Below, one piece after another: positions 43,301 through 54,100 of a stretch of 64,000 nucleotides of DNA (its first letter is position 1; each line of letters begins with the position of its first letter). The DNA lies in NCBI GenBank assembly GCA_016707605.1, contig JADJHJ010000026.1:181956-245955 (forward strand), written 5' to 3'. A program made the position numbers and the translations under genes. The stretch comes from Candidatus Promineofilum glycogenicum. Lineage in GTDB: Bacteria; Chloroflexota; Anaerolineae; Promineifilales; Promineifilaceae. The notes below the pieces were generated by a model. The model was not told the DNA's origin. It ran no database searches and worked only from the letters and a program-made list of their open reading frames with translations.

Positions 43301-46300
43301 CGCGCGAGGCGCTGACCTATCACTACGAGCGCGAACCGGCCGACCCGCGTATCCAGCACGCCCTGACGCTGGCGGTGGACGACTTCGGCAACGTGCTGAA
43401 AGAGGCCGCCGTCGGCTACGGCCGCCGCGTCTCGCCGCTGGCCGAGCCGTGGGACCGCGAGCGACAGACGACGCTCGTCACCTACACCGAGAACGACGTC
43501 ACCGCCCCCCTGTCCGACCCGGCCACGCACCCCAACGACCACCGCACGCCCCTGCCGGCCGAGTCGCGCACCTACGAGCTGACCGGCCACACGCTCGTGC
43601 CGGGCGACCGCTTCACCCTGGCCGGTCTGCTGGCCGACGGCACGGCCGCGACGGCCATCGCCTATGAGCAGTCCCCCACCGCCGGCCAATTGGAGAAGCG
43701 CCTCATCGAGCGCGTCCGCACCCTCTACCGCGCCGACGACCTGAGCGCCCTGCGGCCACTGGGCCAGATGGGGCGGCTGGCCCTGCCCGGCGAGAGCTAT
43801 AAGTTAGCCTTGACGCCGGGCCTGCTCGATCAGGTCTTCCGCCGCGACGGGCAACCGCTGCTGCCGGCCGACCCCAGCGCGCTGCTGACCGGCCAGGGCG
43901 AGGACGGCGGCGGCTACGTGGCGCTCGATGGCGGCTGGTGGATTCCCTCCGGGCGCGTCTTCTACCACCCCCAGGACGTGGCCGCGCCGGTCGAGCTGGC
44001 CGAGGCCCAGGCCCACTTCTTCCGGCCGCGCCGCTTCCGCGACCCGTTCGGCCAAATCACGGCCGTGGACTACGACGCCCACGACCTGCTGCCGGCGCGC
44101 TCGGCCGACGCCGCCGGCAACGTCACCCTGGCCGAGTACGACTACCGCGTCCTGCTGCCGCGCCTGCTGACCGACCCCAACCGCAACCGCGCCGCCGCCG
44201 CCTTCGACGCCCTGGGGCTGGTGACGGGCACGGCGGTCATGGGCCGGCCCGCCCCGGCCCCGGCCGAGGGCGACTCGCTGGCCGGCTTCCCGGCCGACCC
44301 GACTCAAGCCCAACTCGACGCCTTCTTCGCCGCCGCCGACCCGCACGCACTGGCCGCGCCCCTATTGGGCAACGCCACGACGCGCATCCTCTACGACCTC
44401 GACGGCTGGATGCTCCACGGCCGCCCGGCCACCGCCGCCACCCTGGCCCGCGAGACCCACGCCAATCCCCCCTCGCCCGGCGAGTTGAAGATCCAACTCC
44501 GCTTCAGCTACTCCGACGGCTTCGGCCGCGAAGCGCAGCAGAAGCTCCCGGCCGAGCCGGGGCCGACGCCGCGCCGCAACGCCGAGGGGCAGATCATTCT
44601 GGGCGCGGACGGCCAACCGGAGATGACCGCCGCCGACACCGACCCGCGCTGGGTCGGCAGCGGCTGGACGATCTTCAACAACAAGGGCAAGCCCGTCCGC
44701 CGGTACGAGCCGTTCTTTTCCGACACCCATCAATTCGAGTTCGGCGTGACCGCCGGCGTCAGCCCCATCCTGTTCTACGACCCGCCCGGCCGCGTCGTGG
44801 CCACCGTCCACCCCAACCACAGTTGGGAAAAGGCCGTCTTCGACCCCTGGCAGCAGACGACCTATGATACCAACGACACCGCCACCCTCGACCCGGCGGC
44901 CGACGCCGACGTGCGCGGCTTCTTCGTCAATGCCGACGCCACGCCGCGCCTGCCCGACGACGAGTACCAACCGACGTGGCACGCCCTGCGCACCGACCCG
45001 GCCCACGCCGCCCTGTTCGCCGCCCGCTACCCCGACGCCACCCTGCGCGCCGCCGAGACGGCCGCCGCCACCAAGGCCGCCGCCCACGCCGACACGCCCA
45101 CCATCGCCCACTTCGACGCCCTCGGCCGCCCCTTCCTGACCCTGGCCGACAACGGCCCCGATCCGGCCCAGCCGGGGCAGCATCTGCGCTTCGCCACGCG
45201 CGTCAAACTCGACATCGAGGGCAACCAGTGCGAAGTGCGCGACGCCATCGCCCAGGCCGGCGACCCGCGCGGCCGGGCCATCATGCGCACCGCCTACGAT
45301 ATGCTCGGCAACCGCCTCCACCAGAGCAGCCTGGAGGCGGGCGCGCGTTGGCTGCTCAACGATGCCGCCGGCAAGCCCATCCGCGCCTTCGACAGCCGCG
45401 GCTTTGCCCGGCGCATGACCTACGACGCCCTGCGCCGCCCAACCGGGCTGTTCGTCACCGAGAACGGCGCGGAGCGGCTGGCCGAGCGCACCGTCTATGG
45501 CGAGGGGCAGGGGGATGCCGCCAACCACCGCGGCCGGGTCTACCAGGTCTTCGACGGCGCGGGTGTCGTCACCAGCGACGCCTACGACTTCAAGGGCAAT
45601 CTGCTGGCCGGGCGGCGCGAGATGCTGGCCGACTATCAGGCGGTGGTCAACTGGCTCAACCCCGCCCCGGCCATGCTGGGCACGTTCACCAGCAGCACGA
45701 CCTACGACGCCCTCAACCGCCCCACCGCCGCCACCTCGCCCGACGGCAGCGTCTACCGGGCCACGTTCAACGCCGCCAACTTGCTGGAGCGGGTGGACGT
45801 CAATCTGGAAGGCGCGGCGGCGGCCACGCCCTTCGTGACCGACATCGACTACGACGCCAAAGGGCAGCGCCAGGCCATCGCCTACGCCAACGGGGCGACG
45901 ACGACCACCACCTATGACCCGCTGACCTCCCGGCTGACGACCCTGCGCACCACCCGCCCGGCCGGGCCGAACGGCCTGGCGGCGCTGTTCGCCAACGCCA
46001 CGGTGGTGCAGGATTTGCGCTACACCTACGACCCGGCCGGCAACATCACCCGCATCGAGGATGCCGCCCTGCCGACGATCTTCCACAACAACGAACAGGT
46101 CGCGCCGGTCTGCGCCTACACCTACGACGCCCTCTACCGGCTGATCGAAGCCACGGGGCGCGAGCACATCGCCCAGACGGGCCACGACTTCGGCCCGCCG
46201 CCGCCCGGCGGCAACTACCGCGACCACCCCTTCGCCGGCCTGCGGGCCAACCCCAACGACCCGACGGCGCTGCGCAACTACACCGAGCGCTACGAGTACG

Positions 46301-48066
46301 ACGCCGTGGGCAACTTCACCACGATGCGCCACATCGCCGCCAACGGCCAGTGGACGCGCGCCTACACCTACGACGAGGCCAGCCTGCTGGAGCCGACCAA
46401 ACGCAGCAACCGACTGACCAGCAGCCAGGTCGGCGACGACCACGCCCACCCGGCGGAGAGCTACGCCCACGACGCCCACGGCAACGTGACCCGTCTGCCC
46501 CACCTGGGCGGCGCGGCGGCGGCCGGCAACCTGCACTGGGACTTCGAGGATCAGTTGCAGCGCGTCGACCTGCCGGGCGGCGAGACGGCCCACTACGTCT
46601 ACGACGCCGCCGGGCAGCGGGCGCGCAAGGTCATCGAGGCCGCCGACGGGACGCCGCGCGAGGAGCGGCTGTATCTGGGCGGCTACGAGGTCTACCGCAA
46701 GCACGCCGGCGCGGACGCCGGGCTGGAGCGGCGCACGCTGCACGTCATGGACGACCAGCAGCGCGTCGCCCTGGTGGAGACGCGCAACGGCGTGGACGAC
46801 GGCACGCCGGCGCGGGTCATCCGCTACCAGTTGGGCAACCATCTCGGCTCGGCCGCCCTGGAGTTGGCCGCCGACGCGGCGCTCATCGCCTACGAGGAGT
46901 ACCACCCCTACGGCACGACCGCCTTCCAGGCCGCGCGCGGCGACGTGGAAGTGGCGGCCAGGCGCTACCGCTATACCGGCAAGGAGCGGGATGAGGAAAC
47001 GGGACTGAGCTACCACGGCGCGCGCTACTACGCGCCGTGGCTGGGGCGCTGGACGAGCGCCGACCCCATCGGCATCGGCGACGGCCCCAACCTCTATCGC
47101 TACGTCGCCGGCAACCCGGTGCGCCTGCACGATCCGCGCGGCACGGACGGCGAACCAGCGCCAACGTATCAATCCACCGGCGACCAACTCAAAAAGGACT
47201 CGGAGAAAGTGGCCAAAGAGTTGGGCGAGAAAGCCCTGAAGTCGCCCGAACTCGATCAGGTCAAGAAACTGGTGCTCGACCCCGAACTGGCCAAGTTGAA
47301 AACGGGTTTCACCAAGGAGTGGGAAGACCACAAGGCCGGGCTGCTGCTGGGCGGCTCGCTGACGTTGGCCCCCATCGCCGGGCTGCTCATCGCCGGCACG
47401 ATTAGCGACAAGACGTTGGACGTGCCCATCGTCGGCGAGGTGCACACGCGCGAGATCGGCTTTGGCGCGCTGTCGGCCGGATTGGGGCTGTTCTCCGACA
47501 AAGTGCTGGAGGGCAAAGGCTCGGTTGACTTCAGCTATGAGCGCAAGGATGGCAAGGAGCGCTTCGGCTCCCAGCAGTCCATCCTCATCGACAAGTTGAA
47601 GCTCAACATCGACAGCCGCTTCGGCGCGGAGTACCAGAAGTTCTCGGCCGGTTTCGACTTAACGCTGCGCAGCGACACCAAGCTATCCCTGTCGGGCAGC
47701 GGCGAGAGCGACGCCGGCAAACTCACCGGCAGCGGCAAGGTCAAGTTCAACACCACCCTGGGTGGCGCTCCCTTCCAGTTCGGCGCGACCGGGACCTACA
47801 AGACCAACCCCGACGCCGGCGCGCCGCCGTTCAGCGGCAGTCTGGAGTCGGTCTACTCGCCCAAGATTGGCGGCACGACCATCCAGTTCGGCGCGCAGGG
47901 CTTTGTGGGCGCGACCGCGCCCAAGGACGGCCCGTTCATGTCCAAGACGCCGCTGAGCATCGTGCCGCAGTTGACGCTGCCTACCCCCTGGGCAACGGGG
48001 CTTCAAATTCAGGCCATCACTATTCCCGGCTTACCGACCGGATGCCTTACGAGCAAGCGCAAGTAG
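40309..48066 (+). CDS. Tc toxin TcB-TcC fusion (SpvB/TcdB/RHS) with a novel C-terminal effector
   Basis: A 2,585-residue protein forming the hollow cocoon of an ABC toxin. SpvB start: LPKGGGAIRGIGEKFAANPV and LSLSYDSGSGNGPFGFGWSL (about 35-110). TcdB-middle and FG-GAP/VCBS propeller parts follow, such as FMDLAGDGQPDLVVLDG and ADIDGSGTTDLIYLH. RHS/YD repeats fill about 1,300-2,200. The RHS core ADPIGIGDGPNLYRYV ... HDPRG carries Asp2252 and Asp2275; the 23-residue gap equals that between the two protease Asp residues I recall for TccC3. The final 308 residues are the variable effector, which I do not recognise. The GTG at 40309 is supported by GAGGAG 8 nt upstream; the ATG at 40267 lacks one. 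Confidence 0.9.
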   Translation: MPGNESPTANRIAGSGSPANGAAAPSPFQAPAITLPKGGGAIRGIGEKFAANPVTGTGSLSVPIAVSPGRAGFGPQLSLSYDSGSGNGPFGFGWSLGLPQITRKTDKGLPRYDDAAESDVFLLSGAEDLVPVAGPDDTTTAPGYRIRRYRPRVEGIFARIERWTKIDGPDAGDVHWRSISKDNVLTLYGTDGNSRIADPADARRVFTWLVCETRDDRGNAVLYDYKAEDGADLDLGQAHEANRGSNADARRKVNRYLKHIRYGNRVPLLDGEGRRPPFLTPAQIAAAGWMFQVVFDYGEHDDDAPTPAEVRSWPRRNDPFSTYRPGFEVRTYRLCRRVLLFHHFPDEPDVRAGCLVRSTDFTYAHEQTPDAARDPVYSFLLSVTQSGYKRDNGGYLKRSLPPLAFDYTRPVVQGVVEEVDAASLANLPTGLNGGYQWTDLHGEGLPGILTEQGGAWFYKRNLSPINRQTRAAAGHEGGKHLEAQFAPVELVATKPNLALGGGAQFMDLAGDGQPDLVVLDGPLPGLYEHDEGESWQPFRPFTARLNRALDDPNLRLVDLDGDGRADALITEDDALVWHPSLAEAGFGPAQRLAQPFDEERGPRLLFADGTQSIYLADMSGDGLTDLARVRNGEVCYWPNLGYGRFGPKVVMDNAPLFDNPDQFEQRRVRLADIDGSGTTDLIYLHRDGVRLAFNQSGNGWSAPQTLNVFPPTDNLTDVVATDLLGNGTACLVWSSPLPGDARRPMRYVNLMGDEKPHLLSRVVNNLGAETRIHYAPSTKFYLQDRQAGRPWITRLPFPVHVVEAVETYDHVSRSRFVTTYAYHHGYFDGEEREFRGFGLVEQTDTETFATLTVTGELPPGDNEAAAGHVPPVLTRTWFHTGLYLGRDHVSNFFAGLFDATHRDEYYREPAWRDDDAEAARHLLPDTTLPDGLTIAEEREATRSLKGLMLCQEVYALDGAGVTPHHPYGHPYTVAEQNFTVRRLQPRGDRRHAVLFSHPREALTYHYEREPADPRIQHALTLAVDDFGNVLKEAAVGYGRRVSPLAEPWDRERQTTLVTYTENDVTAPLSDPATHPNDHRTPLPAESRTYELTGHTLVPGDRFTLAGLLADGTAATAIAYEQSPTAGQLEKRLIERVRTLYRADDLSALRPLGQMGRLALPGESYKLALTPGLLDQVFRRDGQPLLPADPSALLTGQGEDGGGYVALDGGWWIPSGRVFYHPQDVAAPVELAEAQAHFFRPRRFRDPFGQITAVDYDAHDLLPARSADAAGNVTLAEYDYRVLLPRLLTDPNRNRAAAAFDALGLVTGTAVMGRPAPAPAEGDSLAGFPADPTQAQLDAFFAAADPHALAAPLLGNATTRILYDLDGWMLHGRPATAATLARETHANPPSPGELKIQLRFSYSDGFGREAQQKLPAEPGPTPRRNAEGQIILGADGQPEMTAADTDPRWVGSGWTIFNNKGKPVRRYEPFFSDTHQFEFGVTAGVSPILFYDPPGRVVATVHPNHSWEKAVFDPWQQTTYDTNDTATLDPAADADVRGFFVNADATPRLPDDEYQPTWHALRTDPAHAALFAARYPDATLRAAETAAATKAAAHADTPTIAHFDALGRPFLTLADNGPDPAQPGQHLRFATRVKLDIEGNQCEVRDAIAQAGDPRGRAIMRTAYDMLGNRLHQSSLEAGARWLLNDAAGKPIRAFDSRGFARRMTYDALRRPTGLFVTENGAERLAERTVYGEGQGDAANHRGRVYQVFDGAGVVTSDAYDFKGNLLAGRREMLADYQAVVNWLNPAPAMLGTFTSSTTYDALNRPTAATSPDGSVYRATFNAANLLERVDVNLEGAAAATPFVTDIDYDAKGQRQAIAYANGATTTTTYDPLTSRLTTLRTTRPAGPNGLAALFANATVVQDLRYTYDPAGNITRIEDAALPTIFHNNEQVAPVCAYTYDALYRLIEATGREHIAQTGHDFGPPPPGGNYRDHPFAGLRANPNDPTALRNYTERYEYDAVGNFTTMRHIAANGQWTRAYTYDEASLLEPTKRSNRLTSSQVGDDHAHPAESYAHDAHGNVTRLPHLGGAAAAGNLHWDFEDQLQRVDLPGGETAHYVYDAAGQRARKVIEAADGTPREERLYLGGYEVYRKHAGADAGLERRTLHVMDDQQRVALVETRNGVDDGTPARVIRYQLGNHLGSAALELAADAALIAYEEYHPYGTTAFQAARGDVEVAARRYRYTGKERDEETGLSYHGARYYAPWLGRWTSADPIGIGDGPNLYRYVAGNPVRLHDPRGTDGEPAPTYQSTGDQLKKDSEKVAKELGEKALKSPELDQVKKLVLDPELAKLKTGFTKEWEDHKAGLLLGGSLTLAPIAGLLIAGTISDKTLDVPIVGEVHTREIGFGALSAGLGLFSDKVLEGKGSVDFSYERKDGKERFGSQQSILIDKLKLNIDSRFGAEYQKFSAGFDLTLRSDTKLSLSGSGESDAGKLTGSGKVKFNTTLGGAPFQFGATGTYKTNPDAGAPPFSGSLESVYSPKIGGTTIQFGAQGFVGATAPKDGPFMSKTPLSIVPQLTLPTPWATGLQIQAITIPGLPTGCLTSKRK

Positions 48067-48112
48067 CATCGAACGCGCCGATCCGCCGAATCACAGACCA
48101 AGAGGTCAACTT

Positions 48113-51100
48113 ATGAACAACTTCATCCTCATTCAACAAATGCTGATTCTCCTCGGCTTCACCATCCCCGACAGCGAACGGGAGCAGGGGCAGTTGGGGC
48201 CGGCCACGCGGGCCGCCTTGCGCCGGGTGCAGGAGTGGCTGGGGTTGGCCGTCACCGGCGAGCCGGATCGTACTACCCTGCCCGCCCTGCTGGCCCTCGT
48301 CACCCAGCACATCCTGATCCTCCAGGGGCACGCCATTCGCGACGAAGAGCTGTGGGCGGCCAAGCTGGGCGACAGCAGCCGCGAGGCGCTGATCAACTTT
48401 CAGGCCCAGGTGGGCCTGGAGCGCACCGGCCAGGTGGATGACGCCACCTGGAACGCTCTGCAGGAGCGGGCCGGCAACGGCCGCTTCGTCGTCAACGGCA
48501 CCATCACCGACAGCGACGGCCAGCCCGTGATCAGCGGCGCGATTCAGGTGGCGGACGTCAACGCCGCCAACGGCCTGGAGACGCCTCTGGGCCGCGCCCG
48601 CCCGGCGACCGACGGAACCTACGCCGTCGAGTACGCCGTCGTCCAACTGCGCGACCTGCCCAAGCTGCGCGCCGATCTGCTGGTCACGCTGCAAGCGGGC
48701 GGGGCGACCCACGCCGCCGACGTGGTGCGCGACGCCCGCCCGGTGGAGACGATCGACCTGGTCATCCCCGCCGCCCAGCCGGAGCCGGAGGCGGCGGCGG
48801 CGTGCGTGCGTCTGGTCAGCGGCCAGGTGCGCCGCGCCGACGGCCCGCCCCAGCCCGATGCCCTGGTGCGCGCCTTCCACGAGGACGAGCGCGGCCCCAT
48901 CCGGCTGGGCGAGGACACGACCGACGCCGACGGCCGCTACACCATCCGCTACGAACTGCCCGGCGTGAAGAGCATCCACCTGCGCGTGGCCGTCATCGGC
49001 GCGGACGGCCGCCAACTGGCCACGTCACCGGTGGTGCCCGAGGCCGCCGCGCTGGAGGTGATCGACCTCGTCGCCCCGGCCGCGCGGACGGCCGACGAGC
49101 AGCGGCTGGAGGGGAGCATCCTGCTGCAACACGGTCTGCCGGCCGAGAACGTGACCCTGCGCCTCTACCGGCGCGACTTTGGCGGTCAGGCGACGCTGCT
49201 GAACGAGACGACGACCGTGGCCGGTGGGCGCTACGCCCTGGCCTATGACCCGGCCGGCCGCGCGGCCAGCCTGGAAGTGCGCGCCGTGGACGCCGCCGGC
49301 AACGAGACGCCCCTCTCCAAGCCGCTGAACTTCGTCAAGGGAGCGCGGGCCACGCTCAACCTGGCCGCGCCGGCCGATCTGGCCCCGCCGGCGGCCGAGT
49401 ACTTGCGGCTGGCGGCCGACCTGACGCCCGTCGTGGGCGAGATGGCCCGCCTGAGGACCGTGGTCGAGAACGGCCAGCAGCAAGACCTGACCGTATTGAA
49501 CCGCGACACCGGCTGGGATGCCCGCCTGATCGCTCTGGCGGCCACGGCCGAACGGCTGGGCGCGGAGCCGGAGGTGGCTCTGCCGCAAGAGGCGCTCTAC
49601 GGCCTGCTGCGCGCCGGGCTGCCGTCCGACAAACTGCTGTTGGCCCAGATCGCCCCCGACGTAGCCGAACAGGCGTTGGCCAAGGCGCGCCAGGTCGGCA
49701 TCGTCGCCCTCGATGACGACCAGATGGGGCGGTTCAAGGAGCAGTTCGCCGCCTTTGCCGACAAGGCCCGCCTGGCCGTGCCCGCCCCCGGCTCCAGCGT
49801 CACCTATGGCGAATTCCTGCAAGCCACCGGCCTGAGCACCGACGCCCAGGCCCGGTTCGCCGCCGTCTACCTGGCCCACCGCGGCGAGGGCGATTTGTGG
49901 GGCAAGGCGCGGGCGGCCGGGCTGAACGACGAGGAGATCGCCGCCCTCCAGCGGCAGGGCAAGCTGGCCTTCCTGGTGGGCAACAGCCTGCCCCTGCTGC
50001 AACGGCTGATGGAACGGGGCATCGACGACCCGGCCGAACTGGTCGACGAGGACTTCTACGAGGCCGATATGTGGCTGACCGAGATCGACGCCATAACGAG
50101 CGGCAGTGAGGCGGCGCTGGCGGCGCTGATCCCCACCGTCTACACCGGCGAGACGGTCGAAGAGCGCCGCGACGCCTACGCCGCCGACATGGCCCGCAAG
50201 GTGCGGCTGGCCTACCCGACCCAGGTGTTGGCCCGCACCATCGCCCGCGACGAGAGCGACCCGCTGAAGCTGGGCGCGGCGCGCCAGGAGACGGCCGAAC
50301 TGCTAAAGACGGCCGCCGCCCAGGGCTTCCGGCTGGGCCAGACGCCGGTGCACCGCTTCTTCGCTGACAACCAGGGGGTGCTCGGTGGGCTGGAAGCGGT
50401 CAATGTGCCGCAGGAGTCGCTCAAGAAGCTCCACCGCCTCTACCAGATCACGCCCGACGACGAGTCGATGAGCGTCATGGCCGCGCTCAACATCACTTCG
50501 GCCTACGACGTGACCGCCTACAACGAGGCCGACTTCGTGGCCCTCTACGACAGCAAGTACTTCGAGCTATACACCCGGCCGCCGCGCCTCAATACGGGCC
50601 GGAAGATCTTCACCAAGGCCACCCAGGTCAGCAGCCTGGTCTACAACCTGTTCACCGTGGCCAAGACGATGGCCAGCAGCCCGCCCCTGCCGGCGCTGTC
50701 GGGGCCGCCGGCGGTGCAGGACAGCGTCAAGAACGAACTGATCAAGCACTTCCCGACGATGGAGTCGCTCTTCGGCTCGCTCGACTTCTGCGAGTGCGAC
50801 CACTGCCGCTCGGTGCTCAGCCCGGCGGCCTACCTGGTCGATCTGCTACAATTCCTCGACGTGGAGCCGGAGGTGTGGGGCAACTTCCTGGCCCAGTGGA
50901 AGGAGCGCCACGGCCAGCAGGAGTACCCGCACCGCGACGCCGGCGGCAAGTTCATGACCCCCTACGACGCCCTCATCGAGCGCCGCCCCGACCTGCCCCA
51001 CATCCCGCTGACCTGCGAGAACACCAACACCGCCCTGCCCTACATCGACCTGGTCAACGAAATCCTGGAGTACTACGTCGCCAACGGCGCGCTGGCCCCG

Positions 51101-54100
51101 GCCGCGGCCCACGACACGGGCGAGGCGACGACGGCCGAACTGCTGGCCGAGCCGCAGAACGTCATCCGCGAGGCGTATGAGACGGTGCGCGCCGCCCGCT
51201 ACCCGCTGACGCTGCCCTTCGACCTGTGGCTGGCCACGGTGCGCGAGTTCACCGACGCCTTCGAGACGCCGCTGCACCGCCTGCTGGAGACGTTCCGCCC
51301 CGGCGACGAACTGCTCGTCCCCACCCAGCCCTACGACCGGGCGGCCATCTTCATCGAGTCGCTGGGCCTCTCCCCGGCCGAGGCGGCCATCCTGACCGAC
51401 CCCGATCCACTGGGCGGCGACCGCTGGCAAGAGCTTTACGGCTTCCCGGCCCGGCCGGTCATCGCCGGCCCGACCAACGCCGGGCAGGCCACACTGAGCC
51501 TGGCCGAGGCCGACGCCGCCCTGCTGGGGGCCGGGCTGCGCTGCGCCACCTTCGACGTGGCCGCCAACGCGCCGCGGGCGGAGACGCTGACCATCACCGC
51601 CATCGGCGGCCCGGCCTCCGGCGGCCCCGGCCGTCGCCTGATCACCTTCGATGGCGTATGGGCCGACCCGCCGGCCGACGGCGACCTGCTGCTGCCGGAC
51701 GTAGCCTACTCCCTTGGCTCGGCCAAGACGCTGGCCCGCCGCCTGGGCGTCAGCTACAAGGAGGTGGTCGAGATCGTCCGCGCCGGCTTCGTCAACCCCC
51801 AACTGGAGCGGATGACCGTCCTCCACAAGCTGGGCCTCAGCGTCCAGGACGCCCAGACCGGCCGCGACCCGGCCAACAAGGCCCTCTACGAAGCCAACAA
51901 AGACCTGCTCGACCGGCCGTACAACACCCTGTCGGCCGAAGAGAAGGCGCGCTTCGACCTGCTGAGCGAGGCCGACTGGCAGACGATGCAGCAGGTGCAG
52001 GCCTATGAGGCGCGGCTGGCGGCCTTCCTGGATCAGTTCAAGCTGTCGCCGGAGGAGCTAGAGACAGCGCTGCAAGACATCCCCCTGGCCGGCATTCTGG
52101 TGCTCGACCAGCCCGATGGCTGCAACTTCGACCAGACGACGCTGCGCTACGCCGACGGCCGCGCCGTGGACGCCATCGCCCTGCTGCGCATCAACCTGTT
52201 CGTGCGCCTGTGGCGGGCGCTGGGCTGGACGCTGGAGGAGACCGACCGGGCGCTGGTGACGTTCACCCCGTCCGGCGCGCCGTTCGACGCCGCCAATCTG
52301 GCCCAACGGCCGTTGCAGGCGGCGCTTATCTACCTGGCCCATTTGAAGGTCCTCAATGAGCGGCTGCGCGTCGGCAAGGGCAGCCGCCTCAAGCTCACCA
52401 CCCTGTGGGCCGACATCGGCGCGACGGGCAAGAAGTCGCTCTACGCCCAACTCTTCCTGACCCGCGCCGCGCTGAAGAGCGGCGAGGTGGAGCTTGTGCC
52501 CGACGTGGGCGACCCCTACCGCGCCTCGCTCTTCGACCACCCGCTGGGCGACTACCTGACCACCGCCGGGCTGGCCAACGTGGCCGCCCTGGTGCGCCAC
52601 CGGGTCAGCCTGGGCGGGGTGGCCGCCGCCGACGCCCTTGCGCCGGCCGACTTCGCCGGCGAGCCGAACGTCGGCCTGGAGTACGATCCGCTGGGCGAGG
52701 TGCAGACGCTGACCTATCGCGGCCTGCTAGACGAGCCGACCAAGGCCCACCTGGCCGGGCTGTCGGCTTCGCCCGCGCTGCCGCCGCTGCTCGACGCCGT
52801 GCAGGACAAGGCCCAGGCGTTCAGCCTCATTTGCGGCCAGCGGGCGGCGCTGCAAGGGGCGCTGGGGCTGACGGCCGGCGAGATCGACCTCATCCTGAGC
52901 GACGCCGGCCACGACCCGGCCACCGCCCCGCTGACCCTGGCCAACGCCTCGCTGCTCTACCGCTACGGCCTGCTGGCCAAGGGGCTGAAGCTGCCGGTGC
53001 GCGACCTCATCGCCCTGAAGCGGCTGTCGGGGCTGGACCCGTTCACGCCGCTGAGCGCCACCCCGCCAACGACGCTGGCCGAAGACCACCCGTTCAGCCA
53101 GACGCTGGCCTTTGTCGACGTGGCCGAGGCGGTCAAGGAGAGCGGCCTGAAGGTCGCCGACCTGGAGTACCTGCTACTGCACCACTTCGACCCGACGGGC
53201 AAGTACCGCCCCGACGCCGCCGGGGCGCTGGCCCTGCTGAAGACGCTGGCCGACGGCGTGCGGGCCATCCGCGCTGAGCACGCCCTGCCGGCCGGCTCCG
53301 ACGCGCCGGACGAAGAGACGCTGGGGCAGAAGCTCAGCCTGGCCCTGTCGCCCGACGCCGCGGCGCGCCTGCTGGGGATGGTCAACGGCACGGCCGAGTT
53401 CACCGCCGTCGTTGGCGTGGCCGCGGCCGGGGCGCTCGACCCGGCCGCCTTCGCCGCCGCGCCGGCCATCGTCGCCGTGTCGCCCCACAACGCGGCCCGC
53501 GGCGAGCAAAAGCTGACCTATCGCGGCGTCCTCTACCCCGCCGAGCAGGCGGCGCTGGAGGCGCAGTTCAACGTCCTGCCCGCGGCGCAACAGACGACCC
53601 TGGCCAACCTGTTGACCGAGGTGCGGCGGCTGGCGCGCGACTTCTTCGACAACCAGCTCAGGAAGCAGCCATTGCGGCTGGAGGGCGAGGCGGGCTTTCT
53701 AGAGGAGGCCGACTTCGACGACCTCTTCGCGCCGCTGACGCCGTTGCAGGCGTTCGCGGCCGGCGACAGCGACGCGGAGATCGCCGCCAAGCGCGCCGCC
53801 AACGAGGCCATCAGCCGCGCCAACGAGGAGGAGTTGCGCCGGCGGCGGGGGCGCATCGCCCAGGCGTTCCTGCCCTTCCTGCAAGCCCGCCTGACGCGCC
53901 AGTTCGTGCTGCAAACGGTGACGGCGGCCACCGGCGCCGACCCGGCCCTGGTGGAGAGCCTGCTGACCGATGAGCGGCTGCTGAACCTGCCGCCCGACGG
54001 GCGTCCGCTGCTGCCCGCCCTGGCCGGCACGGCCGCGCGCGGCCTCGACGCCGCCTTCTTCGACAGCGCCGACCTGAGCGGCGCGGCCCAGGCGTCGGCC

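Noticed and set aside
44362..47445. 1,027-codon open frame on the minus strand inside the TcB-TcC gene
   Set aside because: Shadow of a GC-rich real gene: low-complexity Arg/Gly/Val/Ala-rich text with no motif, opposite a clearly conserved RHS protein.
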